64,000 bases of DNA from Moritella sp. Urea-trap-13. GTDB lineage: Bacteria > Pseudomonadota > Gammaproteobacteria > Enterobacterales > Moritellaceae. Shown one piece after another: positions 34,192-44,975 of the stretch (the first letter of the stretch is position 1; every line of letters begins with the position of its first letter). The DNA lies in contig NZ_PJCA01000032.1 in assembly GCF_002836355.1 (NCBI RefSeq), forward strand, positions 25,951-89,950. The letters run 5' to 3'. Under the pieces are notes generated by a model. That model was not told the origin of the DNA and searched no databases. It was given only the letters and a program-made list of their open reading frames with translations. The translations under genes and the position numbers were made by a program.

Positions 34192-36039
34192 TTAGATCAG
34201 ATTTCTATCGCGTACCGCGCCTTTATCAGCACTCGTCGCAAAGTAACCATAAATACGTAATGCTTGAGTGACTTTACGTTCGCGTTTCTCAACCGGTTTC
34301 CAGGCTAATTCACCGCGACTTTCCATCTCAACACGACGCGCAGCCAATACGTCATCAGCAACAATAAGATTCATCGAACGTTCTGGAATGTTAATATCAA
34401 TGATATCGCCATCTTCAACCAAACCGATCAAGCCACCGCTTGCCGCTTCTGGTGAAGCATGACCAATAGACAAACCAGAAGTACCACCCGAGAAACGACC
34501 ATCAGTGATCAATGCGCACTCTTTACCAAGCCCCATTGATTTTAGATAACTGGTTGGGTACAACATTTCTTGCATACCCGGACCACCTTTAGGGCCTTCA
34601 TAACGGATCACAACCACATCACCGGCTTTAATTTCGCTGGCTAAAATTGCGCTTACCGCTGAATCTTGGCTTTCAAATACACGTGCAGTACCACGGAACA
34701 ATAGATTGTCATCAGCAACACCGGCTGTTTTAACAACCGCGCCATCAACAGCAATGTTACCTGTTAATACGGCAAGACCACCTTCTTGGCTGTACGCATT
34801 TTCGATTGAACGAATACAACCGTTCTCGCGATCATCATCAAGTGAATCCCAACGACAATCTTGACTGAATGCTTTAGTAGTACGAATACCAGCAGGGCCT
34901 GCTGAGTACATTTTCTTCACAGCTTCAGATTCAGTAGTGACAATATCAAACTTAGCTAATTGCTCAGCCATGGTCATGCCCATTACAGTCATGTTGTCTG
35001 TATGCAATAAACCAGCACGATTCAGTTCGCCCAAAATACCCATCACACCACCGGCGCGATGCACATCTTCCATATGATAGAGTGGCGTTGACGGTGCCAC
35101 TTTACATAACTGCGGTACTTTACGTGATAACGCATCCATATCCGCTAAGCTGTAATCAACTTCGCCTTCAATAGCTGCTGCGATTAAGTGTAATACTGTA
35201 TTGGTTGAACCACCCATCGCAATATCAAGCGTCATCGCATTTTCAAAGGCTTCACGATTAGCAATGTTACGCGGTAATACTGATTCATCATCGTCTTGAT
35301 AATAACGCTTACACAGATCAACAATACGACGACCCGCGTTTAAGAATAATTCTTCACGGTCAGCATGTGTTGCTACTAATGAACCATTACCCGGCTGTGA
35401 TAAACCCAATGCTTCAGTTAAACAGTTCATTGAGTTTGCAGTGAACATGCCTGAACATGAACCACAAGTAGGACACGCACTGCGCTCTACTTTATCAAGA
35501 TCTTCATCAGACACATTTTTATCTGCGCCCATCACCATGGCATCAACCAGATCAAGTTTAATCAGTTGGTCTGAAAGTTTGGTTTTACCCGCTTCCATTG
35601 GACCACCGGAAATAAAGATAACCGGAATATTAAGACGAAGTGCCGCCATCAACATACCAGGAGTGATCTTGTCACAGTTAGAAATACATACTAATGCATC
35701 CGCGCAATGCGCATTCACCATGTATTCAACCGAATCAGCAATTAGATCACGTGACGGTAAGCTGTATAACATGCCGTCGTGACCCATGGCGATACCGTCA
35801 TCAATGGCAATGGTATTAAATTCTTTGGCGATACCGCCCGCTTTCAAAATTTCATCGGCAACTAATTGGCCCATGTCTTTTAGATGAACGTGACCCGGTA
35901 CAAATTGGGTAAATGAATTAGCAATGGCAATAATTGGCTTACCGAAATCTTCTTCGCGGGTACCAGTTGCACGCCACAAAGCGCGAGCACCAGCCATGTT
36001 ACGGCCTTGGGTAGATGTTGCAGAACGTAATTTAGGCAT
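34192..36039 (-). CDS. ilvD: Dihydroxy-acid dehydratase
   Basis: A 615-residue iron-sulfur enzyme that dehydrates dihydroxy acids to the 2-oxo acids of valine and isoleucine. It starts [26 protein letters not shown]. Conserved cysteine regions [12 protein letters not shown] and [16 protein letters not shown] hold the cluster ligands. The length is that of E. coli IlvD when the ATG at 36039 is used, preceded by GAGAGAAC; an earlier ATG would add 12 atypical residues. It is the last gene of the ilvGMED transcript, 100 bp after ilvE. Confidence 0.97.
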   Translation of the reverse strand: MPKLRSATSTQGRNMAGARALWRATGTREEDFGKPIIAIANSFTQFVPGHVHLKDMGQLVADEILKAGGIAKEFNTIAIDDGIAMGHDGMLYSLPSRDLIADSVEYMVNAHCADALVCISNCDKITPGMLMAALRLNIPVIFISGGPMEAGKTKLSDQLIKLDLVDAMVMGADKNVSDEDLDKVERSACPTCGSCSGMFTANSMNCLTEALGLSQPGNGSLVATHADREELFLNAGRRIVDLCKRYYQDDDESVLPRNIANREAFENAMTLDIAMGGSTNTVLHLIAAAIEGEVDYSLADMDALSRKVPQLCKVAPSTPLYHMEDVHRAGGVMGILGELNRAGLLHTDNMTVMGMTMAEQLAKFDIVTTESEAVKKMYSAGPAGIRTTKAFSQDCRWDSLDDDRENGCIRSIENAYSQEGGLAVLTGNIAVDGAVVKTAGVADDNLLFRGTARVFESQDSAVSAILASEIKAGDVVVIRYEGPKGGPGMQEMLYPTSYLKSMGLGKECALITDGRFSGGTSGLSIGHASPEAASGGLIGLVEDGDIIDINIPERSMNLIVADDVLAARRVEMESRGELAWKPVEKRERKVTQALRIYGYFATSADKGAVRDRNLI

Positions 36040-36139
36040 TGTTCTCTCCATGAAACAAAAATAAAATGGTAACAACGAGGCCTATCTGAGCCTCACTTTA
36101 ATAATCAAATATAAGCAATAATCTAGTCGACAGTTGTCG

Positions 36140-37069
36140 TTAGCTTGGGTCAGCGACGTAATCTAACCAGCCCCATTTGTCTTCACTCTGACCTTTAATC
36201 AACGCAAAGTAAGCTGTTTGTAATCTTTCAGTAATTGGGCCGCGTTTACCGTCGCCAATGTCGATACGATCAACAGAACGTACCGGCACCACTTCAGCAG
36301 CGGTACCGCACATGAACATTTCGTCGGCAAGGTACATCGCTTCGCGGGCAATCGGTTCTTCACGTACTTCATAACCAAAATCACGCGCTAGCACCATTAA
36401 GGTATTACGGGTTAAACCCGGTAAGATACACGCTGTGGTTGGTGGGGTATGAATAACGCCATTTTTAACGAAGAATAAGTTCTCGCCTGCGCCTTCAGAA
36501 ATAGTGCCGTTCACATCCAGGGCAATACCTTCGGCATAACCATGACGTTTCGCTTCTGACGAAATCAGTTGTGATGATAAATAATTACCACCGGCTTTGG
36601 CGCCAGTAGGAATAGTATTGGGCGCAAGACGGTTCCAAGAAGTAACACAAACATCAACGCCCTCTTCCAAGCTTTCATCGCCAAGATAAGCACCCCAGTT
36701 CATAGCGGCAACAAGTGCCTCGCATACGGTAGATTTTGGTGTTAGACCTAGACCAACATTACCAATAAAAGCCAGAGGACGTAAATAAGCATTGGTCAGG
36801 CCATTGGCTAATACTGCATCTTTACAGGCTTGTTCTATTTCTTGCTTTGAATAAGGGATAGTCCAGCCATAGATTTTAGCGGAATCAAATAACCGTTGGA
36901 TGTGTTCTTTTAAGCGGAAAATAGCCGGGCCCTTAGGCGTATCATATGCACGAATACCTTCAAATACCGATGAACCGTAGTGCAGAGCATGAGTAAAGAC
37001 ACTCACTTTAGCCTGAGACTCAGGAACCATCTTTCCATTAAACCAAACTTGCTGTTCAGTATTCGCCAT
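36140..37069 (-). CDS. ilvE: Branched-chain amino acid aminotransferase
   Basis: A 309-residue fold-type IV PLP aminotransferase for the last step of valine, leucine and isoleucine synthesis. It contains HALHYGSSVFEGIRAY, the PLP lysine in TGAKAGGNYLSS, and EGAGENLFFVKNG. The start at 37069 (MANTEQQVWFNGKMV) gives exactly the E. coli length; upstream codons would add 20 unrelated residues. It lies 128 bp downstream of ilvM in the ilv operon. Confidence 0.96.
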   Translation of the reverse strand: MANTEQQVWFNGKMVPESQAKVSVFTHALHYGSSVFEGIRAYDTPKGPAIFRLKEHIQRLFDSAKIYGWTIPYSKQEIEQACKDAVLANGLTNAYLRPLAFIGNVGLGLTPKSTVCEALVAAMNWGAYLGDESLEEGVDVCVTSWNRLAPNTIPTGAKAGGNYLSSQLISSEAKRHGYAEGIALDVNGTISEGAGENLFFVKNGVIHTPPTTACILPGLTRNTLMVLARDFGYEVREEPIAREAMYLADEMFMCGTAAEVVPVRSVDRIDIGDGKRGPITERLQTAYFALIKGQSEDKWGWLDYVADPS

Positions 37070-37197
37070 AATCGCTTCTTCCCTTATGCTATAATTTTGT
37101 ATTATTTTAAATAACGCCAGTACTTGCATCCTGCAATCTAATGCACCCCAGCGCTGTCAATTAAGTGTGATATTGCAGTCGTTTTATTGTAACCTTT

Positions 37198-37452
37198 CTA
37201 TATTGTCGTAATGTACAGCACGCTTAACTTACTCACATCAAACAATTTATCTAACTGTTTATAGAGTAGATCAATACCGCGCTCACCAGATACTGTAACC
37301 GTAATCTTTATGCTATTGCAATCATTCATTTGTACCGAATTCATGCTACTAATACGAAAGCCGCGATGACGGATAACGCGTAATACCCGCTCTAAAATTT
37401 CCAGTGTGTTGGTGGCTTCAATCACCACTTCATGTACTTGTTTAACACTCAT
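37198..37452 (-). CDS. ilvM: Acetolactate synthase II small subunit
   Basis: An 84-residue ACT-domain regulatory subunit that pairs with IlvG. It has the ACT pattern [21 protein letters not shown] ... [10 protein letters not shown]. The chosen ATG (37452) is 7 bp after a GGAG inside the ilvG coding end; the ATG three bases upstream is an alternative. It overlaps ilvG by 11 bp, so translation is probably coupled. Confidence 0.93.
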   Translation of the reverse strand: MSVKQVHEVVIEATNTLEILERVLRVIRHRGFRISSMNSVQMNDCNSIKITVTVSGERGIDLLYKQLDKLFDVSKLSVLYITTI

Positions 37453-39100
37453 CATATTGCTCCAACATCTCACCGTTATTAACCCCAGGTGGCACTAATG
37501 GCCAGACATTTTCTTGCTCTGAAATTTGTACATGCAAGAAGTACGCACCCTTGCTAGCCAGCATACGGTCCATCGCTGGTTGCACTTGCTCTTTAACAAC
37601 CACCGTTTCGCCGGGAATACCACATGCCGCCGCTAACGCCACAAAGTCCGGGTTATCGTCGAGAATAGTCTGCGATAAACGGCCATCAAAAAACAGCGTT
37701 TGCCATTGGCGTACCATACCGAGACGTTGATTATCGATGAGGACAATCTTCACCGGTAATTTAGCGCGATTAATCGTCGCTAACTCTTGAATGTTCATCA
37801 TGATCGAACCGTCACCCGTCACCACAACAGGCATGGCATCGGGGCGTGCTAATGCAGCACCAACCGCCGCCGGTAAGCCAAAGCCCATAGTGCCAAAACC
37901 GGCACTGGATAATAAGTTTTCAGGTTGGCTAAAGGTCATGTGCTGTGCGGTCCACATTTGGTGTTGACCAACATCACAAGCAACCAGGTGATCTTCCGGT
38001 AAACTCGCCGATAATTGCTTGAGTAATAACGGTGCATAAATAGCAATGCCCGGATGGTCATAACGGAAAGCTGTTTCAACTTTCATTTCTAAGGTATGTA
38101 AACGCCAAGGAGCAATATCCAAGGTCATTTTTAACGCCGGTAGAATGAGTTTTAGATCTGTGGTGATGGCGACGTTAGCCACACGTAATTTATTGTGTTC
38201 ACAAGCATCAATATCGAGATGGATGACTTTGGCATGTGGGGCAAACTCATCAAGTTTACCGGTGACGCGGTCATCAAAACGCGCGCCGACGGCAATCAAT
38301 AAATCACTTTCTTGCACTGCTAAGTTAGCCGCTTTTAGGCCATGCATTCCCAACATGCCCAAATAATAAGGGTGTTCAGGATCGGCACTACCAATACCTT
38401 TTAAGGTACTGACCATAGGGATATCTAATGCGGCTGCTAATTCACGTAGTTCAGGTACTGCATTGGCCATGCCGACACCGCCGCCAATATACAATACTGG
38501 TTTTTTCGCCGCGTGTAATAACGCCCGTGCTGCAGCAACCTGCTCATCAACCAAGCCATCGAGTGGCGGTAGTTCAGCTAATTCTGATACCGTTTCACTC
38601 GCCATTACAGCCAGTTGAATATCTTTAGGGATATCGATTAATACGGGGCCAGGACGGCCACTCGTGGCAATGGTAAATGCTTCAGCAATAATGCGGTCTA
38701 AGTCATTTTGATCTTCAACCAAAAAACTGTGCTTAGTACACGATAACGTCATGCCAAGAATATCCACTTCTTGGAACGTATCGACACCGATTAACGCACT
38801 AGGCACTTGGCCAGTGAAGGCAACAACAGGAATCGAATCCGCCATTGCTTCCGCTAAACCTGTGACTAAGTTGGTTGCACCTGGACCCGAAGTCGCGATA
38901 CATACACCTACTCTAGCGCCTGCACGTGCATAACCCAGCGCAGCCATGATCGCGCCTTGCTCATGTCGCGCTAATAAATGCGCCACACCACCATCATATA
39001 ACGCATCGTACAATGGCATGATCGCGCCGCCAGGATAACCAAATACTTGGGTTACCCCCTGTTTACGCAAAGCATTTACAATAAACTCAGTTGCTTTCAT
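37442..39100 (-). CDS. ilvG: Acetolactate synthase II large subunit
   Basis: A 552-residue thiamine-diphosphate enzyme that makes acetolactate and acetohydroxybutyrate. The catalytic glutamate is in LLARHEQGA, and the ThDP/Mg motif is [29 protein letters not shown] (about 429-457). It is full length and not frameshifted, unlike ilvG in E. coli K-12. Ribosome site AGGGATG lies before the ATG. It is the first structural gene after the ilvL attenuator. Confidence 0.96.
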   Translation of the reverse strand: MKATEFIVNALRKQGVTQVFGYPGGAIMPLYDALYDGGVAHLLARHEQGAIMAALGYARAGARVGVCIATSGPGATNLVTGLAEAMADSIPVVAFTGQVPSALIGVDTFQEVDILGMTLSCTKHSFLVEDQNDLDRIIAEAFTIATSGRPGPVLIDIPKDIQLAVMASETVSELAELPPLDGLVDEQVAAARALLHAAKKPVLYIGGGVGMANAVPELRELAAALDIPMVSTLKGIGSADPEHPYYLGMLGMHGLKAANLAVQESDLLIAVGARFDDRVTGKLDEFAPHAKVIHLDIDACEHNKLRVANVAITTDLKLILPALKMTLDIAPWRLHTLEMKVETAFRYDHPGIAIYAPLLLKQLSASLPEDHLVACDVGQHQMWTAQHMTFSQPENLLSSAGFGTMGFGLPAAVGAALARPDAMPVVVTGDGSIMMNIQELATINRAKLPVKIVLIDNQRLGMVRQWQTLFFDGRLSQTILDDNPDFVALAAACGIPGETVVVKEQVQPAMDRMLASKGAYFLHVQISEQENVWPLVPPGVNNGEMLEQYDEC

Positions 39101-39150
39101 TAATCTACATCCCTTTAAACATCATTCTTGTAAATAATTAAACGTCAGAC

Positions 39151-39180
39151 AAAAAAAAACCCCGGTTATTTACCGAGGTT
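39151..39180 (-). terminator. ilvGMED attenuator
   Basis: On the minus strand AACCTCGGT and ACCGGGGTT pair (one G-U) around a 5-nt loop and are followed by nine T's. It lies 20 bp after the ilvL stop codon and about 50 bp before ilvG, as expected for the attenuator of this operon. Confidence 0.9.
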
Positions 39181-39200
39181 TTCTTATTGCTGGATTAAGC

Positions 39201-39296
39201 TTAGTTTCGCTTAGCAGTAAGTCCCCGGTGAGGTAATTTGATAATTACCACCAGAATGCTGACTACTATAATTAGACGCGAAGTAAACCCAAACAT
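39201..39296 (-). CDS. ilvL: ilv operon leader peptide
   Basis: A 31-residue leader reading MFGFTSRLIIVVSILVVIIK then LPHRGLTAKRN. About half of residues 8-21 are Ile, Val or Leu, the regulatory amino acids. Stalling at these codons when charged tRNAs run low would favour an antiterminator. The peptide differs from E. coli IlvL but keeps the same design. A GGAT ribosome-site candidate lies upstream. The remaining gap to comM (39297-39599) is AT-rich and must contain the ilv promoter. Confidence 0.88.
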   Translation of the reverse strand: MFGFTSRLIIVVSILVVIIKLPHRGLTAKRN

Positions 39297-39599
39297 ATAA
39301 CTAATCCAACAACTCTAAATAATTTTGATAATTCATTATTAGCATGGTGAATTTATTTAAGCAAGCCTTTAACGGGGTATAAAATAACTCAAACAACCAA
39401 ATAAACCCCGAGTGATAATACAAGGTATTGAATAATTAACCATATCCAGTTTAAAACTTCACACATGACAGACATCACAAAATAGACTGTGGCAAATCGG
39501 CCTTGCTTAAGGTTTTAAAATAATCCACCTAATTTAGTCGTGCTTGGTATTAATTACACTAGGGTTCAAACACCAGCATGAACTTAGCCAGGATAACCA

Positions 39600-41120
39600 A
39601 TGAATTTAGCCGTGATTTACAGCCGTGCCATTTTAGGTATTAACGCCCCCTTAATCACCATAGAGGTACACATTAGTGAAGGTTTGCCCGGTTTTACTAT
39701 TGTGGGTCTGCCCGAAACATCGGTCAAAGAAGCCAAAGATCGGGTACGCAGCGCCTTAATGAATTCTAATTTTGTGATGCCAGCAAAACGCATTACCGTC
39801 AACTTGGGCCCCGCCGATTTACCCAAAGAAGGCAGCCGTTATGACTTACCCATTGCCATCGCTATTTTAATCGCCTCACAACAGATCAATACCAGTCGAC
39901 ATCCACAATTAGAATTTATTGGTGAATTATCCTTATCCGGCCAACTGCGGGCCTGTCGCGGTACCATTCCCAGTATAATTGCCGGTAAAAAGGCCGGTCG
40001 CAGCAGTATTATTCCCACCGAAAATGGTCATGAAGCGGCACTTATCGACAACGCCAATTGTTTTACTGCAGCAGATTTACAGCAAGTATGTCAGCACATA
40101 AATGCAGAGCAGACACTGCCCATAGCTAAACGGGTGTTATCACTGGCGACCCCCACAGAAATACAACAGGACATGCAAGATATCATCGGCCAGCAAAGTG
40201 CTAAACGGGCGCTGGAGATCTGCGCAGCCGGCAGTCACAATCTGTTGTTGTTTGGTCCACCGGGCACAGGTAAAACTATGCTGGCGAGTCGCTTAATCAG
40301 CATTCAACCTGATATGACCGAGCAAGAAGCGTTAGAATGCGCGGCGATTAAGTCCATCAGTGGCAATGAGTTTGTCGCCCAAGACTGGTGCCGCCGGCCT
40401 TTTCGTACCCCCCACCACACCTGCTCGGCAGTTGCCTTGGTCGGTGGCGGTCGTAACCCGCGCCCAGGCGAAATAACCCTCGCGCATAACGGCGTACTGT
40501 TTTTGGATGAACTCCCCGAATATCAACGCAAGGCGCTCGACTCATTACGCGAACCGTTAGAAGCAGGACAGATCAGTATTTCCAGAGCCAATCAGCAAGT
40601 CGACTTCCCGGCTCGATTTCAGTTGATTGGTGCCCTCAACCCCTCGCCTTCAGGTTATTACGACAATAATAAATTCGGTGGTAATAGTAGCCAAGTGGCC
40701 AAATACTTAAGTAAATTATCCGGACCATTTTTAGACCGTTTCGACCTCACTATTGAAGTCCCGGCATTACCGAAAGGTAGCTTAACTGAACAAGGCCAAC
40801 GTGGTGAAAGCAGCGATACCATTAAACAAAGAGTCAGTGCAGCACAAACTATCCAACGCCAACGGGGTAATAAATTAAATGACGCACTCAGTAGTAAAGA
40901 AATAGAATTACATTGCCCATTACAACATCAAGATGCAGTTTTTTTAGAGCTGGCGATAGATAAAATGGGCTTATCAACACGCGCATTCCATAAAATAATT
41001 AAGATCGCACGCACCATCGCAGATTTAAACAATTGTATAGATATCAATAAATCCCATTTACTGGAAGCACTTTCTTATCGCGCCATGGACCGTTTGTTAC
41101 AACAAATAAATGTGGGATAA
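39600..41120 (+). CDS. comM: YifB/ComM-family Mg-chelatase-like AAA+ ATPase
   Basis: A 506-residue protein. The N-terminal Lon-like ChlI domain spans about 1-170. The AAA+ module has Walker A GPPGTGKTML (about 219-228), Walker B LFLDELPEY and the arginine-finger region DRFDLTIEVPALP. A C-terminal ChlI-type helical domain follows. ComM is a helicase that promotes branch migration during natural transformation. Position next to ilvGMEDA is the same as yifB in E. coli. Full length with no frameshift. Confidence 0.93.
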   Translation: MNLAVIYSRAILGINAPLITIEVHISEGLPGFTIVGLPETSVKEAKDRVRSALMNSNFVMPAKRITVNLGPADLPKEGSRYDLPIAIAILIASQQINTSRHPQLEFIGELSLSGQLRACRGTIPSIIAGKKAGRSSIIPTENGHEAALIDNANCFTAADLQQVCQHINAEQTLPIAKRVLSLATPTEIQQDMQDIIGQQSAKRALEICAAGSHNLLLFGPPGTGKTMLASRLISIQPDMTEQEALECAAIKSISGNEFVAQDWCRRPFRTPHHTCSAVALVGGGRNPRPGEITLAHNGVLFLDELPEYQRKALDSLREPLEAGQISISRANQQVDFPARFQLIGALNPSPSGYYDNNKFGGNSSQVAKYLSKLSGPFLDRFDLTIEVPALPKGSLTEQGQRGESSDTIKQRVSAAQTIQRQRGNKLNDALSSKEIELHCPLQHQDAVFLELAIDKMGLSTRAFHKIIKIARTIADLNNCIDINKSHLLEALSYRAMDRLLQQINVG

Positions 41121-41192
41121 GGGCATTTTTTGTTTGGCATAACGTGATGATAGTTTTATCATTTCAGATTTTCATCACACCAAGGCCATATT

Positions 41193-42095
41193 ATGCTCTC
41201 GATATTCACGCAAAAGGTTGCTGGCGCCATTGCATTCCTCTGTTATCTTTTCAATACTATCTTTTGGTTAATACCAATTCTGATACTGTCTTTTTTGAAA
41301 ACGCTGCTACCTTTTAGCGCCACCCAAAAAGCATTAAGCCAGTTACTCGATGGTTGTGCGTCTAATTGGATTTTGGTCAATGGCCTAACCCAAAAATTAA
41401 TTGGCAATCCTGATATTCAAGTTAATGGTATAGAAGAGTTATCGCTGAATAAATGGTACATGGTTATTTCAAATCACCAAACTTGGGTCGATATCTTAGT
41501 CTTACAACGGGTGTTAAATGGCAAGATCCCATTTCTAAAATTCTTCTTAAAAAAAGAACTGATCTTTGTGCCATTTTTAGGTTTGGCCTGGTGGGCGCTC
41601 GACTTTCCTTTCATGAAACGTTACAGCAAACAATTTTTAGCGAAGAACCCACACATGCGTGGTAAAGACATTGAAACAACAAAAAAAGCCTGTGCTAAAT
41701 TTAAGCATAAGCCTGTTAGTGTGATGAATTTTGTTGAAGGCACTCGTTTTACTCAACATAAACATACTCAACAAGCATCGACTTTTAACCATTTATTAAA
41801 ACCTAAAGCAGGTGGTATCGCCTTTGCCCTCGATGCGATGAATGGCCAACTCGACACCTTAGTTAATGTCACGATTTACTATCCGCAAGGTATCCCCACT
41901 TTTTGGCAGTTTATTAGCGGCCAAGTACAGCAGATCCAAGTGCAAGTGACTACCCACGACATTAGCAGCGATTACATCGGTGATTATCTCAATGATAAAG
42001 CCTTTCAAGCTGAGTTCCAGCAATGGATAAATGCATTATGGGTAAATAAAGACCAAGCATTAGCGCAACTGAAGCAGGCATCATTAAATGATTAA
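41193..42095 (+). CDS. PlsC/YihG-type acyltransferase, first of a pair
   Basis: A 300-residue membrane-associated acyltransferase. Hydrophobic N-terminal segments (about 8-38) precede the catalytic HX4D motif H95-QTWV-D100 and the substrate motif FVEGTRFT. The KxFxKKEL and DFPFMKRYSK blocks are typical of YihG/LPLAT-like proteins, which transfer acyl chains to lysophospholipids or lysophosphatidic acid. It overlaps the next gene by 8 bp and is its paralog (HX4D at the same residue numbers). Confidence 0.85.
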   Translation: MLSIFTQKVAGAIAFLCYLFNTIFWLIPILILSFLKTLLPFSATQKALSQLLDGCASNWILVNGLTQKLIGNPDIQVNGIEELSLNKWYMVISNHQTWVDILVLQRVLNGKIPFLKFFLKKELIFVPFLGLAWWALDFPFMKRYSKQFLAKNPHMRGKDIETTKKACAKFKHKPVSVMNFVEGTRFTQHKHTQQASTFNHLLKPKAGGIAFALDAMNGQLDTLVNVTIYYPQGIPTFWQFISGQVQQIQVQVTTHDISSDYIGDYLNDKAFQAEFQQWINALWVNKDQALAQLKQASLND

Positions 42096-42984
42096 TTTTC
42101 TACCTTCGTTCGTATTAATGCTTATCAGTACTACATTAGTGGTTATTAATATTATTTGCTCATTAACGTTAATCACCCTGACTGGTTTGATTAAATTAGT
42201 ACTACCTTTTACGCCGGTACAGCAAGCCACACGTAAGAGCGCTGATATGCTTCTACATATGTGGGCAGACATAAATTCTTGGATGATCAAACTGATTAAT
42301 AAAGTCGAATGGGATGTTGAAATACAGGGCGAATTAAGCAAAGACAATTGGTATTTGTTGATTGCCAATCATCACAGCTGGGCTGATATTGTCATTCTCT
42401 TTACCGTGTTTGCCAACAAAATCTCACTACCAAAATTTTTCGTCAAACAAGCGATCTTATTCGTGCCGTTTGTGGGTAGTGCTTGCTGGGCATTAGATAT
42501 GCCATTCATGAAACGTTACAGCAAACAAACGCTGGCCAAAAAGCCGCACTTAAAAGGTAAAGATTTACAGAGTGCCCGTCAAGCGTGTGCCAAAGCTAAA
42601 CTATCACCGACAACCATAGTTAACTTTGCCGAAGGCACGCGTTTTACGCCAGACAAGCAACAACAGACAAATTCGCCTTACCGTTATTTACTACCGCCAA
42701 AATCAGGTGGCATTGCGCTAGCACTCGCATCCATGGGCAACACCTTTGAGCAGATATTAAATGTCACCATTATCTACCCCGATAATCTCAATTCCCCGTT
42801 CAAAGATTTACTCCAAGGTAAATTAAAGCGAATTGTCATTCGCGTTGAAACAATAACCATCACCCCAGACTTGCAAGGTGACTATGAGAATGATGCGACG
42901 TTTAAACACAATTTCCAACAATGGGTGACAATTCTTTGGCAACGAAAAGAACAACTAATAGCAACCTATTACCAACAAAAATAG
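42088..42984 (+). CDS. PlsC/YihG-type acyltransferase, second of a pair
   Basis: A 298-residue paralog of the preceding protein with the same domain plan. It has an N-terminal membrane anchor (about 6-38), HX4D at H95-HSWA-D100, FAEGTRFT and DMPFMKRYSK. The 8 bp overlap implies coupled translation and perhaps a joint complex or complementary acyl or position specificity. The exact substrate is unknown. A long-chain acyl-CoA synthetase gene follows on the same strand 236 bp later. Confidence 0.85.
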   Translation: MINFLPSFVLMLISTTLVVINIICSLTLITLTGLIKLVLPFTPVQQATRKSADMLLHMWADINSWMIKLINKVEWDVEIQGELSKDNWYLLIANHHSWADIVILFTVFANKISLPKFFVKQAILFVPFVGSACWALDMPFMKRYSKQTLAKKPHLKGKDLQSARQACAKAKLSPTTIVNFAEGTRFTPDKQQQTNSPYRYLLPPKSGGIALALASMGNTFEQILNVTIIYPDNLNSPFKDLLQGKLKRIVIRVETITITPDLQGDYENDATFKHNFQQWVTILWQRKEQLIATYYQQK

Positions 42985-43220
42985 CAATAACACCGACAAG
43001 ATTAAGATTTTAAATTTGTGCGCCAGTTCATTTTATTTTTTAAAACACCCCATAAAATAACGCTTTAGGGGTATAAAAAGAGAGAAACACTGGCATAAAT
43101 AGAGTCATCATTCTAAAACGACATTAACATCTCACTTTTACTTTAATCTTAAACGAAACAAGGTGTAACATGCTATAACTGTTAATGCATTGTTGCATTA
43201 CTCTTTTTTCGGGACCACAC

Positions 43221-44882
43221 ATGAGCACATTAGCACCAAATTTAAACACACCTCTCGATGCCTTATTACACTGGGAAAAGCATCGTGCCAATGAGGTATA
43301 TTTACGCCAGCCTATTAATGGGACATTTCACGAGTTCACTTGGTCGCAAGTGGCAGACCAAACCAAGCGTATTGCTCAAGCACTACAATCACTGGGATTA
43401 GCTCCGGGTGATAAAATAGCGATCCTAGCAAAAAATAGCGCCGAATGGTTTATTAACGATTTAGCAATCATGTACGCGGGTTATATCAGCGTGCCAATTT
43501 ATTCAACAGCAAACGCTAAAACCATTAACTATGTACTCGAACACAGTGAAGCGAAAGTATTGTTTGTTGGTAAGTTGGATAATTATCAAAGTTTAGAAGG
43601 CAAGCTGCCTGCTGACGTAATTACTATCAGCTACCCATATGAGACTCTGACTTGCCAATACAAATGGAATGACTTGCTGGAACAGCATCAGCCATTAGCA
43701 ACACCTGCACATATCAATTTAGACGACTTGATGTCCATTATTTACACATCGGGTAGTACCGGTAATCCAAAAGGCGTAATGATCACGTTTGCGGCATTCA
43801 AATCTGCATCACAAAACATTATCACTAGCTTAGGCTTTGTTGCGGGCGACAGACTACTGTCTTATTTACCACTGGCACACATTACTGAACGTGTTTATAT
43901 TGAAGGTAGCAGTATTTATGCTGGTGAAGGTGTGGTGTCTTTTGTTGAATCACTTGATACCTTTGTAAGCAATATCCAATCTGTAGAACCGACATTGTTT
44001 ATTTCTGTGCCACGTCTATGGACTCGCTTCCAAATGGGTGTTTTACAAAAAATGCCGGCACACAAACTTAACTTCCTACTAAAGATCCCATTCGTTAATG
44101 GTTTAGTGAGAGCGAAGATTAAACGTGGCCTAGGTTTACACCATGCGCGTATGCTTGGTTGTGGTTCAGCAGCTGTATCACCGGCATTATTAAAATGGTA
44201 TGAGCGTCTTGGTTTAAATATTACCGAAGCATGGGGCATGACAGAAAACCTGGCTTACGGCACGTTAAACCACCCGTTTAATCCACAAAAAATCGGCACG
44301 ATTGGTAAGCCTGGTAAAGGTGTTGACCTTAAAATTTCAGAGATCGGTGAAATCTTAGTAAAAGGTGATGGCCTGATGACGGGTTATTACAAAGATGAAG
44401 CACAAACCAAAGAATCATTCGATGAAGAAGGTTATTTCAAAACGGGTGATAAAGGCGAGATCGACGCTAACGGTTATGTGAAAATTACTGGCCGAGTAAA
44501 AGATATCTTCAAAACGTCAAAAGGTAAGTACGTCACACCAGTGCCTATTGAATGTAAATTTGGTGAAAACCCTAATATTGAGCAAATCTGTATTACCGGC
44601 ACAGCCTTAACACAGCCAGTTGCATTAGTGGTGCTATCACCAGAAGCGCGTGAACAAGGTAAAGAAGTGATGACAAGCAACCTTGAAGAAACACGTCAGC
44701 ACATTAATAAGTCGTTAGAATCACACGCACGCATTGGTCATATCATTGTATTAAAAGATGAGTGGACAGTGGATAATGGTTTATTAACACCGACGTTGAA
44801 ATTTAAGCGCCATGAATTAGAAAGTCGCTTTAAACCTTTCTACGAAGAAGATCATAAAGATAAGATTGTTTGGGAACAGTAA
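43221..44882 (+). CDS. Long-chain acyl-CoA synthetase family (AMP-binding)
   Basis: A 553-residue adenylate-forming enzyme that would activate a fatty acid to acyl-CoA. The AMP-binding loop is IIYTSGSTGNPKGVM. Other blocks are YLPLAHITER, AWGMTENLAYGTLN, GYFKTGDKGEID and the C-terminal GRVKDIFKTSKGKYV. It is of the FadD15/long-chain type rather than acetyl-CoA synthetase. The ATG at 43221 follows GGGA by 7 bp; an upstream ATG adds 12 unlikely residues. Its place after two acyltransferases suggests fatty acid recycling into lipids. Confidence 0.88.
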   Translation: MSTLAPNLNTPLDALLHWEKHRANEVYLRQPINGTFHEFTWSQVADQTKRIAQALQSLGLAPGDKIAILAKNSAEWFINDLAIMYAGYISVPIYSTANAKTINYVLEHSEAKVLFVGKLDNYQSLEGKLPADVITISYPYETLTCQYKWNDLLEQHQPLATPAHINLDDLMSIIYTSGSTGNPKGVMITFAAFKSASQNIITSLGFVAGDRLLSYLPLAHITERVYIEGSSIYAGEGVVSFVESLDTFVSNIQSVEPTLFISVPRLWTRFQMGVLQKMPAHKLNFLLKIPFVNGLVRAKIKRGLGLHHARMLGCGSAAVSPALLKWYERLGLNITEAWGMTENLAYGTLNHPFNPQKIGTIGKPGKGVDLKISEIGEILVKGDGLMTGYYKDEAQTKESFDEEGYFKTGDKGEIDANGYVKITGRVKDIFKTSKGKYVTPVPIECKFGENPNIEQICITGTALTQPVALVVLSPEAREQGKEVMTSNLEETRQHINKSLESHARIGHIIVLKDEWTVDNGLLTPTLKFKRHELESRFKPFYEEDHKDKIVWEQ

Positions 44883-44906
44883 CCTAACAGTATTATTTAG
44901 ATAAAC

Positions 44907-44932
44907 AAAAGGACGCAATTGCGTCCTTTTTT
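44907..44932 (+). terminator. Rho-independent terminator between the acyl-CoA synthetase gene and dsbA
   Basis: aaaaggacgc and gcgtcctttt form a perfect 10-bp stem with a 4-nt loop and T's after it. It can serve both convergent genes. Confidence 0.9.
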
Positions 44933-44975
44933 AATAGCTATGATTACCTAAATGAACAAGGTAAGTCTAAGAAAA

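Noticed and set aside
37442..39100. Frameshifted ilvG as in E. coli K-12
   Set aside because: The 552-codon frame is intact from the N-terminus to the ilvM overlap.
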